Shown piece after piece: positions 1-7,594 of a stretch of 28,119 nt of DNA. Both the position numbers and the translations under genes were made by a program. Position 1 is the first letter of the stretch, and the number at the start of each line of letters is the position of its first letter. Source of the DNA: DATKKM01 sp036741795 (GTDB lineage Bacteria; Chloroflexota; Dehalococcoidia; SM23-28-2; RBG-16-64-32); NCBI GenBank assembly GCA_036741795.1, contig DAINRO010000031.1:1-28119 (forward strand). Direction: 5' to 3'. The notes under the pieces are model-generated. The model searched no databases, was not told the DNA's origin, and worked only from the letters and a program-made list of their open reading frames with translations.

Positions 1-292
1 TTCCGTTGGTGGCTGCCGGAGCTGAGCCATTTCCGTTGGAAGCCAGGATCTCGAACGAGACTTCAGTGGGCTGACCAAGAATCCCCCCGACTGTCTGAGA
101 AACCAGCCCGCGCATCCGCGAGCCGAGCCATTCCTTGACGAACTCCGTTGGGACGCCGACGACGAAGGAGCCGCTATCGATCCGTAGACCGCGGGTATCC
201 TTCAACCAAGTATCGTAGTTTGGTCGCGTGACGTGAATCTGGAGCTGGCCGAGTGCTGCATCCCAGACGCGCTGTGCAGTGGGGTCTGCCAT
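1..292 (-). CDS. dnaA: Chromosomal replication initiator DnaA, N-terminal part
   Basis: The reverse strand reads from an ATG at 292 as MADPTAQRVWDAALGQLQ, followed by motifs YDTWL and PTEFVKEWL, and then a Gly/Ser/Ala-rich stretch (NGNGSAPAATNG) where the window ends. This is the usual DnaA domain I (oligomerisation and helicase-loading region) running into the variable linker domain II. Only about 97 codons are present; the ATPase and DNA-binding domains lie outside. DnaA unwinds the replication origin and autoregulates its own promoter. It is transcribed away from coaX. Identification rests on the WL/FVKEWL pattern and position and is fairly secure. Confidence 0.85.
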   Translation of the reverse strand, partial: MADPTAQRVWDAALGQLQIHVTRPNYDTWLKDTRGLRIDSGSFVVGVPTEFVKEWLGSRMRGLVSQTVGGILGQPTEVSFEILASNGNGSAPAATNG

Positions 293-649
293 GAGAAGAG
301 CGCCTCCGTGAGTTGAATTTGGGGAGCGGACTGGAGGGAAATTAGCAGGGCGCAAGCAAGGACGTCAATCGAGTTATGTTAATCAGGGCAGAACTTGCTC
401 CGACTTTCCTACCGCCCCGCAAGATTCCTCCACAGGGGTCCCTGGAAACAACCTGTTAACAACCGATTTACATGGTAGATGAGTGCATTTTCATCCGGCG
501 AAGAAGGAATTGTTTCCGTTGACTTAACACTACAAAAAAATTTCATAGACGGTTGTCAATAGAAATCACTGGTTATTTAGAGGACATTTCACGGACGCTT
601 GCTGGCCGCAATATATAATTACCGCGAACGCCCCGCGAGAACGAAGCGC
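293..649. other. dnaA-coaX intergenic region, divergent promoters, possible origin-proximal DNA
   Basis: This stretch separates the dnaA and coaX starts and carries no convincing gene. It is more AT-rich than its surroundings around 440-580, with an A-run at 534-540 and the motif gttaacaa near 455. Promoter-like TTGACT (519-524, plus) and TTGACA (554-559, read on minus) hexamers are present without good -10 partners at normal spacing. Origins often sit beside dnaA, but I found no cluster of TTATCCACA-type DnaA boxes here: the best matches are 6-7 of 9. An origin is therefore possible but not supported. Confidence 0.4.
614..619 (+). promoter_or_regulatory. Candidate -10 element for coaX
   Basis: A perfect TATAAT lies at 614-619, 30 bases before the coaX ATG at 650. 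That gives a short leader and argues against the more upstream TTG (599) being the translation start. The corresponding -35 position (about 591-596, acggac) does not resemble TTGACA, so the call rests on the -10 only. Confidence 0.35.
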
Positions 650-1420
650 ATGCTGCTAACCCTTGATGTTGGAAACACGATCGTCACCGCCGGGGTATAC
701 GAGAACGACAGGCTGAGCGCGACCTGGCGCTTTGCCACCGACGTGGAGAAGCTGCCCGACGAATACGGCGTGCTGGCACTGAGTTTGCTGCAGCACGAAG
801 GGATCGATCCGAACCTCGTGACAGAGGCAATCATCGCTTGCGTGGTCCCGGACCTGGAGCCGTCGTTCGACCAGATGTGCCGACGCTACTTCAAGACGAC
901 ACCTCTCCACGTGACGGCTGGCGTGAAGACCGGCCTGAGAATCCTTTATGACACCCCACGGGAAGTGGGGGCTGACCGGGTCGCCGGCGCCGTGGCGGCG
1001 ATCCGGAGGTATGGCACACCTCTCATCGTGGTAGATCTTGACACGACCGCGACCGTGTTTGACGCGATCAACAAGGAAGGCGAATACCTCGGCGGCGCCA
1101 TATCCCCCGGCCTGGGAATCGCCTCCGAAGCGCTGTTCCGCCGTGCCGCCAAGTTGTACCGAGTGGAGCTTGACCGGCCAAAGTCTGCTATCGGGCGTAA
1201 TACAATAACTGCGATACAGTCCGGGATCCTCTTCGGATACGTCGGGCTAATCGAAGGGATCGTGATGCGCATGAAGGCAGAACTGGGCGAAGACACCAGG
1301 GTTATTGGGACGGGCGGCTATTCTGCGATCATTGCGCGAGAGACTGATGTGATCGACAAGGTGGACCAAGACCTGACGCTGGAGGGACTTCGCTTGATCC
1401 ACGAGCTAAACAAGGGCTGA
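650..1420 (+). CDS. coaX: Type III pantothenate kinase
   Basis: The 256-residue protein catalyses the first step of CoA synthesis, ATP-dependent phosphorylation of pantothenate, as a cytosolic ASKHA-fold dimer. The phosphate-1 motif DVGNT is at residues 6-10, GADR at 107-110, and the block EYLGGAISPG typical of CoaX follows. The ATG at 650 places DVGNT exactly where the family has it; a TTG at 599 would add 17 non-homologous residues. The second phosphate-binding loop, normally close to DFGTATTFD, reads DLDTTATVFD (129-138): the usual Gly is lost and one residue is gained. This is unusual, but the rest of the fold looks intact. The stop is four bases before the coaBC start, so kinase and later CoA enzymes are co-transcribed. 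Similar proteins without kinase activity are the main alternative. Confidence 0.85.
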   Translation: MLLTLDVGNTIVTAGVYENDRLSATWRFATDVEKLPDEYGVLALSLLQHEGIDPNLVTEAIIACVVPDLEPSFDQMCRRYFKTTPLHVTAGVKTGLRILYDTPREVGADRVAGAVAAIRRYGTPLIVVDLDTTATVFDAINKEGEYLGGAISPGLGIASEALFRRAAKLYRVELDRPKSAIGRNTITAIQSGILFGYVGLIEGIVMRMKAELGEDTRVIGTGGYSAIIARETDVIDKVDQDLTLEGLRLIHELNKG

Positions 1421-1424
1421 TCCT

Positions 1425-2633
1425 TTGTACAACCTCACCGACAAGAGCATCGTTCTGGGGGTGACCGGGAGCATCGCGATCTATAAGGCGTGCGACCTCG
1501 CGAGCAAGCTAACGCAGGCCGGTGCCGCGGTGGATGTGGCGATGACTCCGGAGGCTACGAGGTTCATCTCTCCGATCACGTTCCAGAGCGTAACCGGTCG
1601 CCGGGCGTACTCGGACCTGTGGGAGGCAGGCTCCGACATCTCGGAACTTCACGTGGCACTGGCACGCCGTGCCGACGCGCTAGTCATCGCACCGGCGACA
1701 GCCACCGTGATGGCCAGAATGGCGTTCGGGCTGGCTGAGGATATCGTGAGCCTCACCGCGCTGGCAACGGTTGCTCCAATTCTGATAGCGCCGGCGATGG
1801 ACCCGCAGATGTGGGAGCATCAAGCAACCCAGCAGAACCTCGAGACATTGCGCACCCGAGGAGTGGCGTTCGCGGGGCCGGAACAAGGACGGCTGGCATC
1901 CGGGCACACTGGATGGGGCCGGATGTCCGAGGTGGAGGACATCGTTGGGGCGACTCGAAAGCTGCTCGGGGAGAACGGCGAGTTGAAGGGCCGAAAGGTG
2001 GTGGTTTCGGCGGGTGGGACTCATGAGGCGATAGATCCGGTGCGGTTCGTAGGCAACGAGTCGTCCGGGAAGATGGGTTTCGCGGTGGCGGAGGCCGCGC
2101 GGGACCGAGGGGCGGAGGTTTCGCTGGTGTCCGGCCCAACGGCACTGCCCGATCCCTACGGCGTGAAGGTGGTGCGCGTAAATAGCGCCTCCCAGATGAG
2201 GGATGCCGTCGTCGATGAGATTGGCGAGGCCAGCATCCTCGTGATGGCCGCGGCGGTTGCAGACTACCAGCCTTCTGAGCCTGTGGGTCAGAAGATCAAG
2301 CGTGAGGGCCGAGATGGACTGATCCTCTCGCTGGCGCGGACCCCGGACATTCTGTCCGAGGTTGGCCGTCGCCCGGGTCTGGTCAAGGTGGGATTCGCGG
2401 CGGAAAGTGAGGACCTGCTCAAGAACGCGGCGCTAAAGCTGGAGTCTAAGGACCTGGATTTGATCGTGGCGAACGATATTACGGCGACCGATGCTGGGTT
2501 CTCAGTCGATACGAATCGCGTGACTATCCTGACCCGCAACGGTGACAGGGTGGAACTGCCTCTGATGACGAAGTATGAAGTCTCTTGCCATATACTCGAC
2601 CGAGCAGCCGAATTAATCGAGGAGAGTGCATGA
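1425..2633 (+). CDS. coaBC: Bifunctional phosphopantothenoylcysteine decarboxylase / phosphopantothenate-cysteine ligase
   Basis: The 402-residue enzyme performs the second and third steps of CoA synthesis and has normal length. The N-terminal flavoprotein (CoaC) has GVTGSIAIYK near residues 12-21, the catalytic-type His76 in ELHVALARRAD, and a PxMxxxMW-like block PAMDPQMW at 123-130. The C-terminal CoaB ligase starts near 185, with SAGGTHEAIDPVRF, SSGKMG, AAAVADYQP and KIKR. Two decarboxylase positions differ from the E. coli enzyme: Asp126 where Asn125 is usual, and Ser159 (LASG) where Cys158 is usual. The TTG at 1425 is chosen because it keeps the family N-terminus and lies four bases after the coaX stop. 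The next gene overlaps its stop as ATGA. Confidence 0.9.
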   Translation: MYNLTDKSIVLGVTGSIAIYKACDLASKLTQAGAAVDVAMTPEATRFISPITFQSVTGRRAYSDLWEAGSDISELHVALARRADALVIAPATATVMARMAFGLAEDIVSLTALATVAPILIAPAMDPQMWEHQATQQNLETLRTRGVAFAGPEQGRLASGHTGWGRMSEVEDIVGATRKLLGENGELKGRKVVVSAGGTHEAIDPVRFVGNESSGKMGFAVAEAARDRGAEVSLVSGPTALPDPYGVKVVRVNSASQMRDAVVDEIGEASILVMAAAVADYQPSEPVGQKIKREGRDGLILSLARTPDILSEVGRRPGLVKVGFAAESEDLLKNAALKLESKDLDLIVANDITATDAGFSVDTNRVTILTRNGDRVELPLMTKYEVSCHILDRAAELIEESA

Positions 2634-3472
2634 ACGATTCTGTCGCGCTTCCGATCCCACCGGATGAGACGAGGTTCACGCTGGAGAAATTCGCGGCCCA
2701 TCCCTTCTACCAGGAGATCAACCGGCGCCTCGTAGCGCTCACCGGGCTTACACGAGGGCAACACGTGGTGGACCTGGGGGCGGGAACCGGGGCAGTGACG
2801 AGGTTGCTGGCCGAAGAGGTGGCGAACGAGGGCGCGGAGGTGATCGCGGTCGAGCCATCAACCACCGCGATCGAAGTGGCGACCAGGAACCTCGAGAACA
2901 TCCGGGGCGCTGTTGTCCGGTTTATGCAGGGCAGCGCCGAGCGGCTGAGTTCGATCGTCCGCGGCCCGGTGGACGCGGTTTTTTTCTGCAACGCGATTCA
3001 CCTGGTGCCGGAGAAAGAACAGGTGTTGGAAGAGATCAAGCGGACCCTTCGTGAAGACGGGACCTTCTCCTTCAACACGACGTTTTATCGCGGCGCAGAG
3101 CCACCAGAAAGCGAGCTGTTCTATCGCAAATGGATGATTCGGGCGCTCCGGTCGCTCAAGACCAACTACGGGATAATGCCGGACAAGACCAGGGCGGAGG
3201 CCCGGCATCAACTGAGCGAGGACGAGTATATTCAGCTCCTGGAGGACAACGGGTTCAAGATCACGAAGAAAGAAGTGATGCAAGTTGAGATGCCGCTGAG
3301 TAGCTTCGAAAGCATTAGCGAATACAGCTTGTGGATCGAGGGTGTGATGCCGGGAGTGCCGCTGGAGGCCGGTGCGGAGTCGTTGAAGAAGGGCGCTCGG
3401 GAAGCCTTTGCCGAACTAGATCTGAAATTTTCGCCCCGCAACTGGTTGCTCATCGTCGCCAGCAGGGCGTGA
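2630..3472 (+). CDS. Class I SAM-dependent methyltransferase, substrate unknown
   Basis: The protein has 280 residues. A Rossmann methyltransferase core begins at residue 43: motif I VVDLGAGTG at 46-54, an acidic strand end VIAVEPS, then DAVFFCNAIHLV as motif IV and a later FSFNTTFYRG strand. The C-terminal third is helical and ends in a strand (NWLLIVASRA), as in many small-molecule methyltransferases. The start is the ATG at 2630, which overlaps the coaBC stop (ATGA) and has gaggag just upstream, so it is translationally coupled to CoA synthesis genes. No substrate-specific motif is recognised. A role linked to CoA cannot be concluded from position alone. Confidence 0.75.
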   Translation: MNDSVALPIPPDETRFTLEKFAAHPFYQEINRRLVALTGLTRGQHVVDLGAGTGAVTRLLAEEVANEGAEVIAVEPSTTAIEVATRNLENIRGAVVRFMQGSAERLSSIVRGPVDAVFFCNAIHLVPEKEQVLEEIKRTLREDGTFSFNTTFYRGAEPPESELFYRKWMIRALRSLKTNYGIMPDKTRAEARHQLSEDEYIQLLEDNGFKITKKEVMQVEMPLSSFESISEYSLWIEGVMPGVPLEAGAESLKKGAREAFAELDLKFSPRNWLLIVASRA

Positions 3473-3526
3473 CAGACACGACCGGCCCCGCCCCACAAGG
3501 CCGGACAACAACAGAGGGAGGTTCAC

Positions 3527-3916
3527 ATGCAAGACAGCACATGGACGGGAGAGGGGATCGTCGGCTCGATCCTGGAGAGAATTCGGAGTACGGCCCGGGT
3601 CGACCTCGTTTATGGTGAGGAGAAGCGCATCGGCGAGAAGACAATAATCCCGGTAGCGGCGGTGGCCTACACGTTCGGCGGAGGCGCCGGGGGCGGTACG
3701 GCCACTCCTTCGACGAACGGGCACGGTGAAGAATCGGCGATCGGCGGCGGCGGCGGCGGCGGTGGATCCGTGCGTGTGCAGCCGGTGGGCGTGTTGGAGA
3801 TCACGGAAGACGAAACGCGGCTCGTGCCAGTGCTCGACTGGTCGCGAATCATCACCACCGCGCTCACTGTGGTTGGCGTTTGGCTGATATTCCGGGCGAT
3901 CTTCAGGCGCCGCTAA
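3527..3916 (+). CDS. GerW/YtfJ family protein with C-terminal membrane anchor
   Basis: The protein has 129 residues. The pattern TIIPVAAVAYTFGGGAGGG (residues 39-57), a polyglycine run and then VRVQPVGVLEI matches the GerW (YtfJ) family, known from Bacillus spore germination but widespread in non-sporulating bacteria, where its job is unclear. Residues about 106-125 (WSRIITTALTVVGVWLIF) form one membrane segment followed by basic residues, so the N-terminal domain should face one side of the membrane as an anchored unit. A gggagg ribosome site precedes the ATG. A GGCCGG inverted repeat lies in the short gap before it (3482-3504). Its last 14 bases overlap the end of the convergent amidase gene. 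No sporulation genes were seen nearby. Confidence 0.75.
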   Translation: MQDSTWTGEGIVGSILERIRSTARVDLVYGEEKRIGEKTIIPVAAVAYTFGGGAGGGTATPSTNGHGEESAIGGGGGGGGSVRVQPVGVLEITEDETRLVPVLDWSRIITTALTVVGVWLIFRAIFRRR

Positions 3917-5303
3917 GATCCGGCCCGCGATCCTTCCAGGTGCTCGCCTGTTCATAGGCGTGAGCGGCCCTGAGGACGGTGGCCTCGTCCCACCAGCGCG
4001 CGGCCAATTGCATGCCGAAGGGTAGTCCGTCCCTGGTGAAGCCGCACGGCACCGATATCGCGGGGATCCCGAGGAGGTTGAGGGGGTTCGTGAGGCGGAT
4101 CAGCCCCATCGTTGCCGATAGGTCAGACGACTCGATAAGCGGCGCCGCGCGGAGCGTGGACGCGGTCGCAATCAGGTCCACCTTGTCGAACACCTCCGAT
4201 GCCCATCGCTCGACGGCCAAATCCCGGAACCGCTGGGCTTCCACGTATTCCACCGCGTTGAACGTCGATCCCAGTTCGAGGCGGTAGCGGACGTTTTCGG
4301 AATAGTCATCCGGGCGAGTCTGCATCCAGCGTCGGTGAATGGCAAGCGATTCCGGCAGCATGATGCAAGTGAGCGCGGTTGGCATCTCGTCTATGAGAGG
4401 TAGCGAGATGGATTGGACCCCCGAGCCAAGTTCCTTGAGCACGCCGATCGCCTTCCGCACCCCCGAATCCACGTCTGGGTCGAGGCCGTCAAAGAAGAAA
4501 CTGTCAGGCACGCCGATGCGCAGACCAGAGAGGCCTTTCGACAGGGTGCCTGCGTAGTCCGGAACTGGCTCATCGATCGAAGAGCGGTCTGCTGGATCGT
4601 GACCTGCGACGGCCTGTAATACGAGCGCCGTGTCTTCCACAGTGCGCGCCATTGGCCCTACGTGGTCAAGGGACCAACTCAATGGGAAGACCCCGCGGCG
4701 GCTGATCCGTCCGAAAGTGGGCTTAAGGCCGACGATTCCACAAAGCGAGGCGGGAATGCGAATTGAGCCACCGGTATCGGTGCCCAGAGCGGCGAAGCAC
4801 TCGCCGGCAGCGACGGAGGTCCCGGAACCAGAACTGGAGCCACCGGTCACCCGTTCGAGGTCCCACGCGTTACGCGCCGGTCCCACGTGCGAGTCGACGC
4901 CCGTCGCCCCAAACGCCCACTCGTGCAGGTTGAGCTTCCCGAGGATGATGGCGCCAGCGGCGCGCAAACGTTCCACGCACGCTGAATCGCGTGGAGCCGG
5001 GCTCGCATCCGCGAGGATTTTCGAGGCGGCTGTAGTTGGCAACCCCTCGACGTCAAAGATGTCCTTTACTGCCACGGGGACGCCGTGGAGCGGGCCTCGG
5101 AACTCTCCGCGTTCGGCCTCGTCGGCCAGCGTGACGGCAGTGTCGCGGGTGCGGTCACGGTCTATGGTGATGAATGCATTGATCAACGACTCCACCTTTT
5201 CGATGCGCCCCAGGCAAGCGTCGACGAGCTCGATCGGAGATACCTTGCGTTCCCGGACGGAGGCGGCGGCCTGTGCGAGCGAAAGGTCCGCGAGTGTAGT
5301 CAT
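3903..5303 (-). CDS. Amidase signature family hydrolase (AtzE/GatA-like)
   Basis: The 466-residue protein hydrolyses an amide or biuret-like bond using a Ser-cisSer-Lys triad. All three residues can be placed: Lys80 in VAVKD, Ser156 in GGSSSGSGTS and Ser180 in TDTGGSIRIP. The start is the ATG at 5303, which overlaps the stop of a small upstream gene (ATGA); longer reading upstream is not homologous. The small partner resembles AtzG, which pairs with AtzE-type amidases in cyanurate/carboxybiuret breakdown. No GatB is present, so a tRNA amidotransferase GatA role is less likely. The substrate is unknown. It converges on the GerW-like gene and overlaps its end. Confidence 0.85.
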   Translation of the reverse strand: MTTLADLSLAQAAASVRERKVSPIELVDACLGRIEKVESLINAFITIDRDRTRDTAVTLADEAERGEFRGPLHGVPVAVKDIFDVEGLPTTAASKILADASPAPRDSACVERLRAAGAIILGKLNLHEWAFGATGVDSHVGPARNAWDLERVTGGSSSGSGTSVAAGECFAALGTDTGGSIRIPASLCGIVGLKPTFGRISRRGVFPLSWSLDHVGPMARTVEDTALVLQAVAGHDPADRSSIDEPVPDYAGTLSKGLSGLRIGVPDSFFFDGLDPDVDSGVRKAIGVLKELGSGVQSISLPLIDEMPTALTCIMLPESLAIHRRWMQTRPDDYSENVRYRLELGSTFNAVEYVEAQRFRDLAVERWASEVFDKVDLIATASTLRAAPLIESSDLSATMGLIRLTNPLNLLGIPAISVPCGFTRDGLPFGMQLAARWWDEATVLRAAHAYEQASTWKDRGPDLSGA

Positions 5304-5491
5304 CGGGCCGGTGGAGGACGGAAGCGAGAAGCGGGCTCCGACGTGCCGAAATCGGCGGCAAAGAGGGCCTCCAGGGAAGCGCGGATCGTCTTTGCACCAA
5401 CAGCGATCGCGGCGATCCGTTCTTCGGTCAGTGTGAGACCCGCAGTTTGGGAAATCGCCAGCACATCGCGTTGCGGATCGTTGGTGGACAT
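5300..5491 (-). CDS. Small AtzG-like (DUF4089-type) amidase partner
   Basis: This 63-residue ORF begins at an ATG at 5491 and ends in an ATGA overlap with the amidase start. It has the hallmarks of AtzG-like small subunits, which are distant GatC relatives: an N-terminal helix (AISQTAGLTLTEERIAAIAVGAKTI would be the helical part), a middle helix and a C-terminal EPASRFRP tail resembling the conserved E-P-x-x-x-F-x-P end of that family. Known AtzG proteins wrap around and stabilise AtzE amidases. I infer a heteromeric amidase. It is easy to miss because of its size, but the stop/start coupling and tail motif support it. Confidence 0.65.
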   Translation of the reverse strand: MSTNDPQRDVLAISQTAGLTLTEERIAAIAVGAKTIRASLEALFAADFGTSEPASRFRPPPAR

Positions 5492-5621
5492 GGCGCCACT
5501 GTATCAGCGGTCGATGCGATGGGAAACGGCAACGCAAATGTCAAAAGGATTAGACAGTTTTTATGGTCTGTGGGTTAACTTGATTGGACGCCCCTTCGTT
5601 AACAGTTTCGACATAGCCAGC

Positions 5622-5639
5622 CGTCCGCGAGCGCGGACG
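5622..5639. repeat. Perfect GC-rich inverted repeat in a divergent intergenic region
   Basis: cgtccgcg, two bases, then cgcggacg makes an 8-bp perfect inverted repeat, 46 bases before the membrane protein ATG at 5685. The 5492-5684 gap separates the AtzG-like gene (minus) from this gene (plus). It also has two gttaac palindromes (5574-5579 and 5599-5604). There is no T-run, so it is not a standard terminator. An operator or leader hairpin is possible. Confidence 0.45.
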
Positions 5640-5684
5640 TCCACTATCGGCGCGAGCAGTGCGCGATTCATAAGGAGCCTCACG

Positions 5685-6140
5685 ATGAGCGTCAACTTTG
5701 GTGAGCAGTTCGCCAAGATGGGAATCGGGGAGAAGATTATCCTGGTGGCGGCACCACTCTTCCTGATCTGCAGTTTCCTGCCGTGGTACGACGTAGATTT
5801 CGTTGTTGGCAGCGTAACTCGGAACGGCTGGCAGTCTCCGGGGGCCATTTGGTCGATCCTCGCGGTGCTCGTGAGTCTGGCGGCTTTCGTTAAGGTGGTG
5901 CTGTCTGCCTTCACAACTGTCCAGATCCCGGACGATCTCGGGAATCCTAATATCACATGGGGGAGGATTCACCTTGGTCTTGGAATCGCCGGTGTTGTGT
6001 TCATCCTCTTCAAACTGCTCAACGAGTCCAGCTATCTCGGGTTCGGTTTCTACATCGGTATCATTCTCGTCCTGGTACTGGCTGCGGCAGGTTATCTGAT
6101 CTTCCAGCAGGAGCAGAAGGGTGGCGGCGCTGCGATGTAG
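5685..6140 (+). CDS. Four-helix small membrane protein, unknown function
   Basis: The protein has 151 residues. The ATG at 5685 has an aaggag site at 5672-5677 with good spacing; reading frames extending upstream run antisense through the amidase gene and are not real. Four hydrophobic segments are predicted at about 18-36, 54-73, 94-115 and 121-141, with a charged glutamine-rich tail (FQQEQKGGG). Short motifs SFLPWYD and a following Gly/Ser-rich loop after helix 1 are seen in many actinobacterial and Chloroflexota small membrane proteins of unknown role. A strong hairpin terminator follows, so it is probably a single-gene unit. No function can be assigned. Confidence 0.7.
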   Translation: MSVNFGEQFAKMGIGEKIILVAAPLFLICSFLPWYDVDFVVGSVTRNGWQSPGAIWSILAVLVSLAAFVKVVLSAFTTVQIPDDLGNPNITWGRIHLGLGIAGVVFILFKLLNESSYLGFGFYIGIILVLVLAAAGYLIFQQEQKGGGAAM

Positions 6141-6163
6141 CGCGGGCTGCGATGGAACATGGC

Positions 6164-6188
6164 CCGCCTCCCGGCCGGGAGGCGGTTT
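6164..6188 (+). terminator. Intrinsic terminator after the small membrane protein gene
   Basis: ccgcctcccg (6164-6173) pairs perfectly with cgggaggcgg (6176-6185), followed by ttt. The stem is 8-10 bp and GC-rich; the T-tract is short. It sits 24 bases after the stop at 6140 and before the next ATG at 6206. Confidence 0.7.
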
Positions 6189-6205
6189 GCTAATCGGAAA
6201 CTAGC

Positions 6206-6799
6206 ATGAGTCGAGAAGAGATCTGGGATCTCGGAAGACGGGCGCTATTGCTGGACGATAGCGCCTTCGACGAACTCCGTTACGAGGAATCCTTCACGCT
6301 ATTGGCCGTCCTTGCGGCTGTAGGAGCTGTATTCCTCGCGGGCGTTGGTGCCTGGCTATTCGGCTACACAGTCCTGGACAGCACACCAGACGGATGGCTG
6401 ATCGACACGCTCTTCCTGGGGACTTTCTTCACCTTCATCCTCTTCGCTGCAGGTTCATCCATAACGTACCTGCTGATGGCTCGAGTGTTTCACATCGAAG
6501 ATGTTCAAATGGAGGAGTTTGCTCGGGTTGCGCTCCTCGCTTACGCGCCGTACGGACTGGGCTTGTTGGTGTTCGTCCCGGAGATCGGCTTCGCAATCGG
6601 CGTACTTTCGATCATTGGCGTATTCTTCTACAGCGTTTATGGCATTGGAGTTGCGTTCAGTGAGGAGTCGGAATCACGGCTGAGCGTCGCGGCATCGGTG
6701 TTGGCCGGCCTCATGTTCTGGCTGTTGCTCATCACGCTCATTTCCGGTCCCGGAAGCAATTACGCCACCGGCGTCTTCGTGTTCAGCCTGCTCGACTGA
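6206..6799 (+). CDS. Yip1-like multispanning membrane protein
   Basis: The protein has 197 residues. A short soluble N-terminus with DDSAFDELRYEESF precedes about five hydrophobic segments (roughly 31-54, 65-92, 105-124, 127-149 and 160-180). The pattern of an amphipathic N-terminal region, then segments with small residues and ARVFHIEDVQMEEFARVAL between them, is like bacterial Yip1-domain proteins. I cannot prove the family by eye. It starts with an ATG just after the terminator of the previous gene. It ends four bases before the convergent JAMM gene, and the two stops share a hairpin. Confidence 0.6.
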   Translation: MSREEIWDLGRRALLLDDSAFDELRYEESFTLLAVLAAVGAVFLAGVGAWLFGYTVLDSTPDGWLIDTLFLGTFFTFILFAAGSSITYLLMARVFHIEDVQMEEFARVALLAYAPYGLGLLVFVPEIGFAIGVLSIIGVFFYSVYGIGVAFSEESESRLSVAASVLAGLMFWLLLITLISGPGSNYATGVFVFSLLD

Positions 6800-6810
6800 T
6801 CCGTCAGTCG
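6793..6810. terminator. Small shared hairpin at convergent gene ends
   Basis: cgactga (6793-6799) pairs with tcagtcg (6804-6810) around a tccg loop. Both stop codons lie in the arms: TGA 6797-6799 for the plus gene and 6804-6806 for the minus JAMM gene. There is no T-tract, so termination efficiency is uncertain; it may work in both directions or protect the 3' ends. Confidence 0.45.
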
Positions 6811-7205
6811 CTGACGATCTCCTCTTCGCTAATCTCTCCGTCGAGGATGCGATAGGCGCGCACGACTGGAGTATCCGGGTCCTTTGTCGATACGAGGACG
6901 TAGTAGGCGTCCGGCCAGAAGGCGAGGCGGACATCAGTGGGGGAGGGGTAAGCCTCGCTGGCCGTGTGGGAGTGATAGATGGCGATGAAGTCCCAGTCGT
7001 TGTCAGAGGTCTCGCGATAAATCCGGAAGAGGTCCTTGTCGTCCACTTTGTAGCGGTAGGGGCTGGCCTCGGCGTTCCTTGCCCGGTATAGCTTTTCAGC
7101 CCTACCGTCAGGACCGGCTATGATCCCGCAACACTCGTTTGGCGCATCTTCGAGGGCGTGGGCAATTATCTCGTCGACGAAGCCCTGCGGGAGATTGAAA
7201 GACAC
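6804..7205 (-). CDS. JAMM/MPN metalloprotease, Mec+-like (sulfur carrier processing)
   Basis: The protein has 133 residues. The full JAMM zinc site is visible: Glu24 (NECCGIIAG) and His78-x-His80 followed by x7-Ser88-x2-Asp91 (HSHTASEAYPSPTD). Bacterial JAMM proteins beside CysO/CysM (Mec+ in Mycobacterium tuberculosis) release cysteine from the carrier. QbsD and HcyD instead clip residues after the carrier's Gly-Gly. Both roles fit here, because the carriers in this locus carry extra C-terminal residues. The start is a GTG at 7205 that overlaps the preceding stop by one base (TAGTG). It is the last gene of the sulfur locus. A plain deubiquitinase-like role is unlikely in this setting. Confidence 0.85.
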   Translation of the reverse strand: MSFNLPQGFVDEIIAHALEDAPNECCGIIAGPDGRAEKLYRARNAEASPYRYKVDDKDLFRIYRETSDNDWDFIAIYHSHTASEAYPSPTDVRLAFWPDAYYVLVSTKDPDTPVVRAYRILDGEISEEEIVSD

Positions 7206-7594
7206 TACTCCTCGACCACTTCGATAACAGAACTGGCTTCGATGTAGGTGCCGCTCTCCGCGTCGGCGCCGAATCTACCGGTAACGCGAACAGTCTTGCC
7301 GTTGAGACTGGCGAGAATCGCCTCATCTGAGTAACCACGGATGACGATCGCTATACCGTCTTCAGTCACCTGGTAGCTGCCGTGCTCCTCACTGAAAGAC
7401 AGGTCACCCATGGTTGTGACGTCCTCACCATCAAAGGTGTCCGCCGACGTTGTTAAGTCGACGATGGCCACTTCTCGCGCCGCGGCTGTGGACGATCTGC
7501 CGCCCGTTTCAACGAGCAGGTATGTGGCGGCGACAAACAATGCCAATCCGAGAATGAGCCCATACATCAGGGCGCGGCTGATGAAACCTACCAC
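7205..7594 (-). CDS. Membrane-anchored OB-fold-like protein, unknown role
   Basis: The protein has 129 residues with the GTG at 7594 as start. That codon has aggggaagatctg directly before it and overlaps the last codons of cysM. An ATG at 7567 is an alternative but lacks a ribosome site. Residues about 9-29 are one membrane helix (MYGLILGLALFVAATYLLV). The rest resembles bacterial OB-fold proteins: VAIVDL, DGEDVTTMGDL, IVIRGY and a final NGKTVRVTGRFG strand pair. It sits between CysM and the JAMM protease, coupled to both by overlaps. A place at the membrane in sulfur handling is possible but purely positional. CcmE-like folds are a structural alternative; no haem-binding His was seen. Confidence 0.6.
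   Translation of the reverse strand: MVGFISRALMYGLILGLALFVAATYLLVETGGRSSTAAAREVAIVDLTTSADTFDGEDVTTMGDLSFSEEHGSYQVTEDGIAIVIRGYSDEAILASLNGKTVRVTGRFGADAESGTYIEASSVIEVVEE

Noticed and set aside
293..598. Replication origin beside dnaA
   Set aside because: No cluster of good DnaA boxes and no clear unwinding element; only weak 6-7 of 9 matches.
599..649. TTG start of coaX at 599
   Set aside because: Adds 17 residues not found in the family, and the -10-like TATAAT lies inside that stretch.
4630..5436. 268-residue plus-strand frame opposite the amidase
   Set aside because: Low-complexity antisense translation; the amidase triad is intact on the minus strand.
5303..5537. N-terminal extension of the amidase
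   Set aside because: Overlaps the coupled small gene in another frame and has no family similarity.
5085..5684. Upstream extension of the four-helix membrane protein
   Set aside because: It runs antisense through the amidase and AtzG-like genes, and a good ribosome site marks the ATG at 5685.
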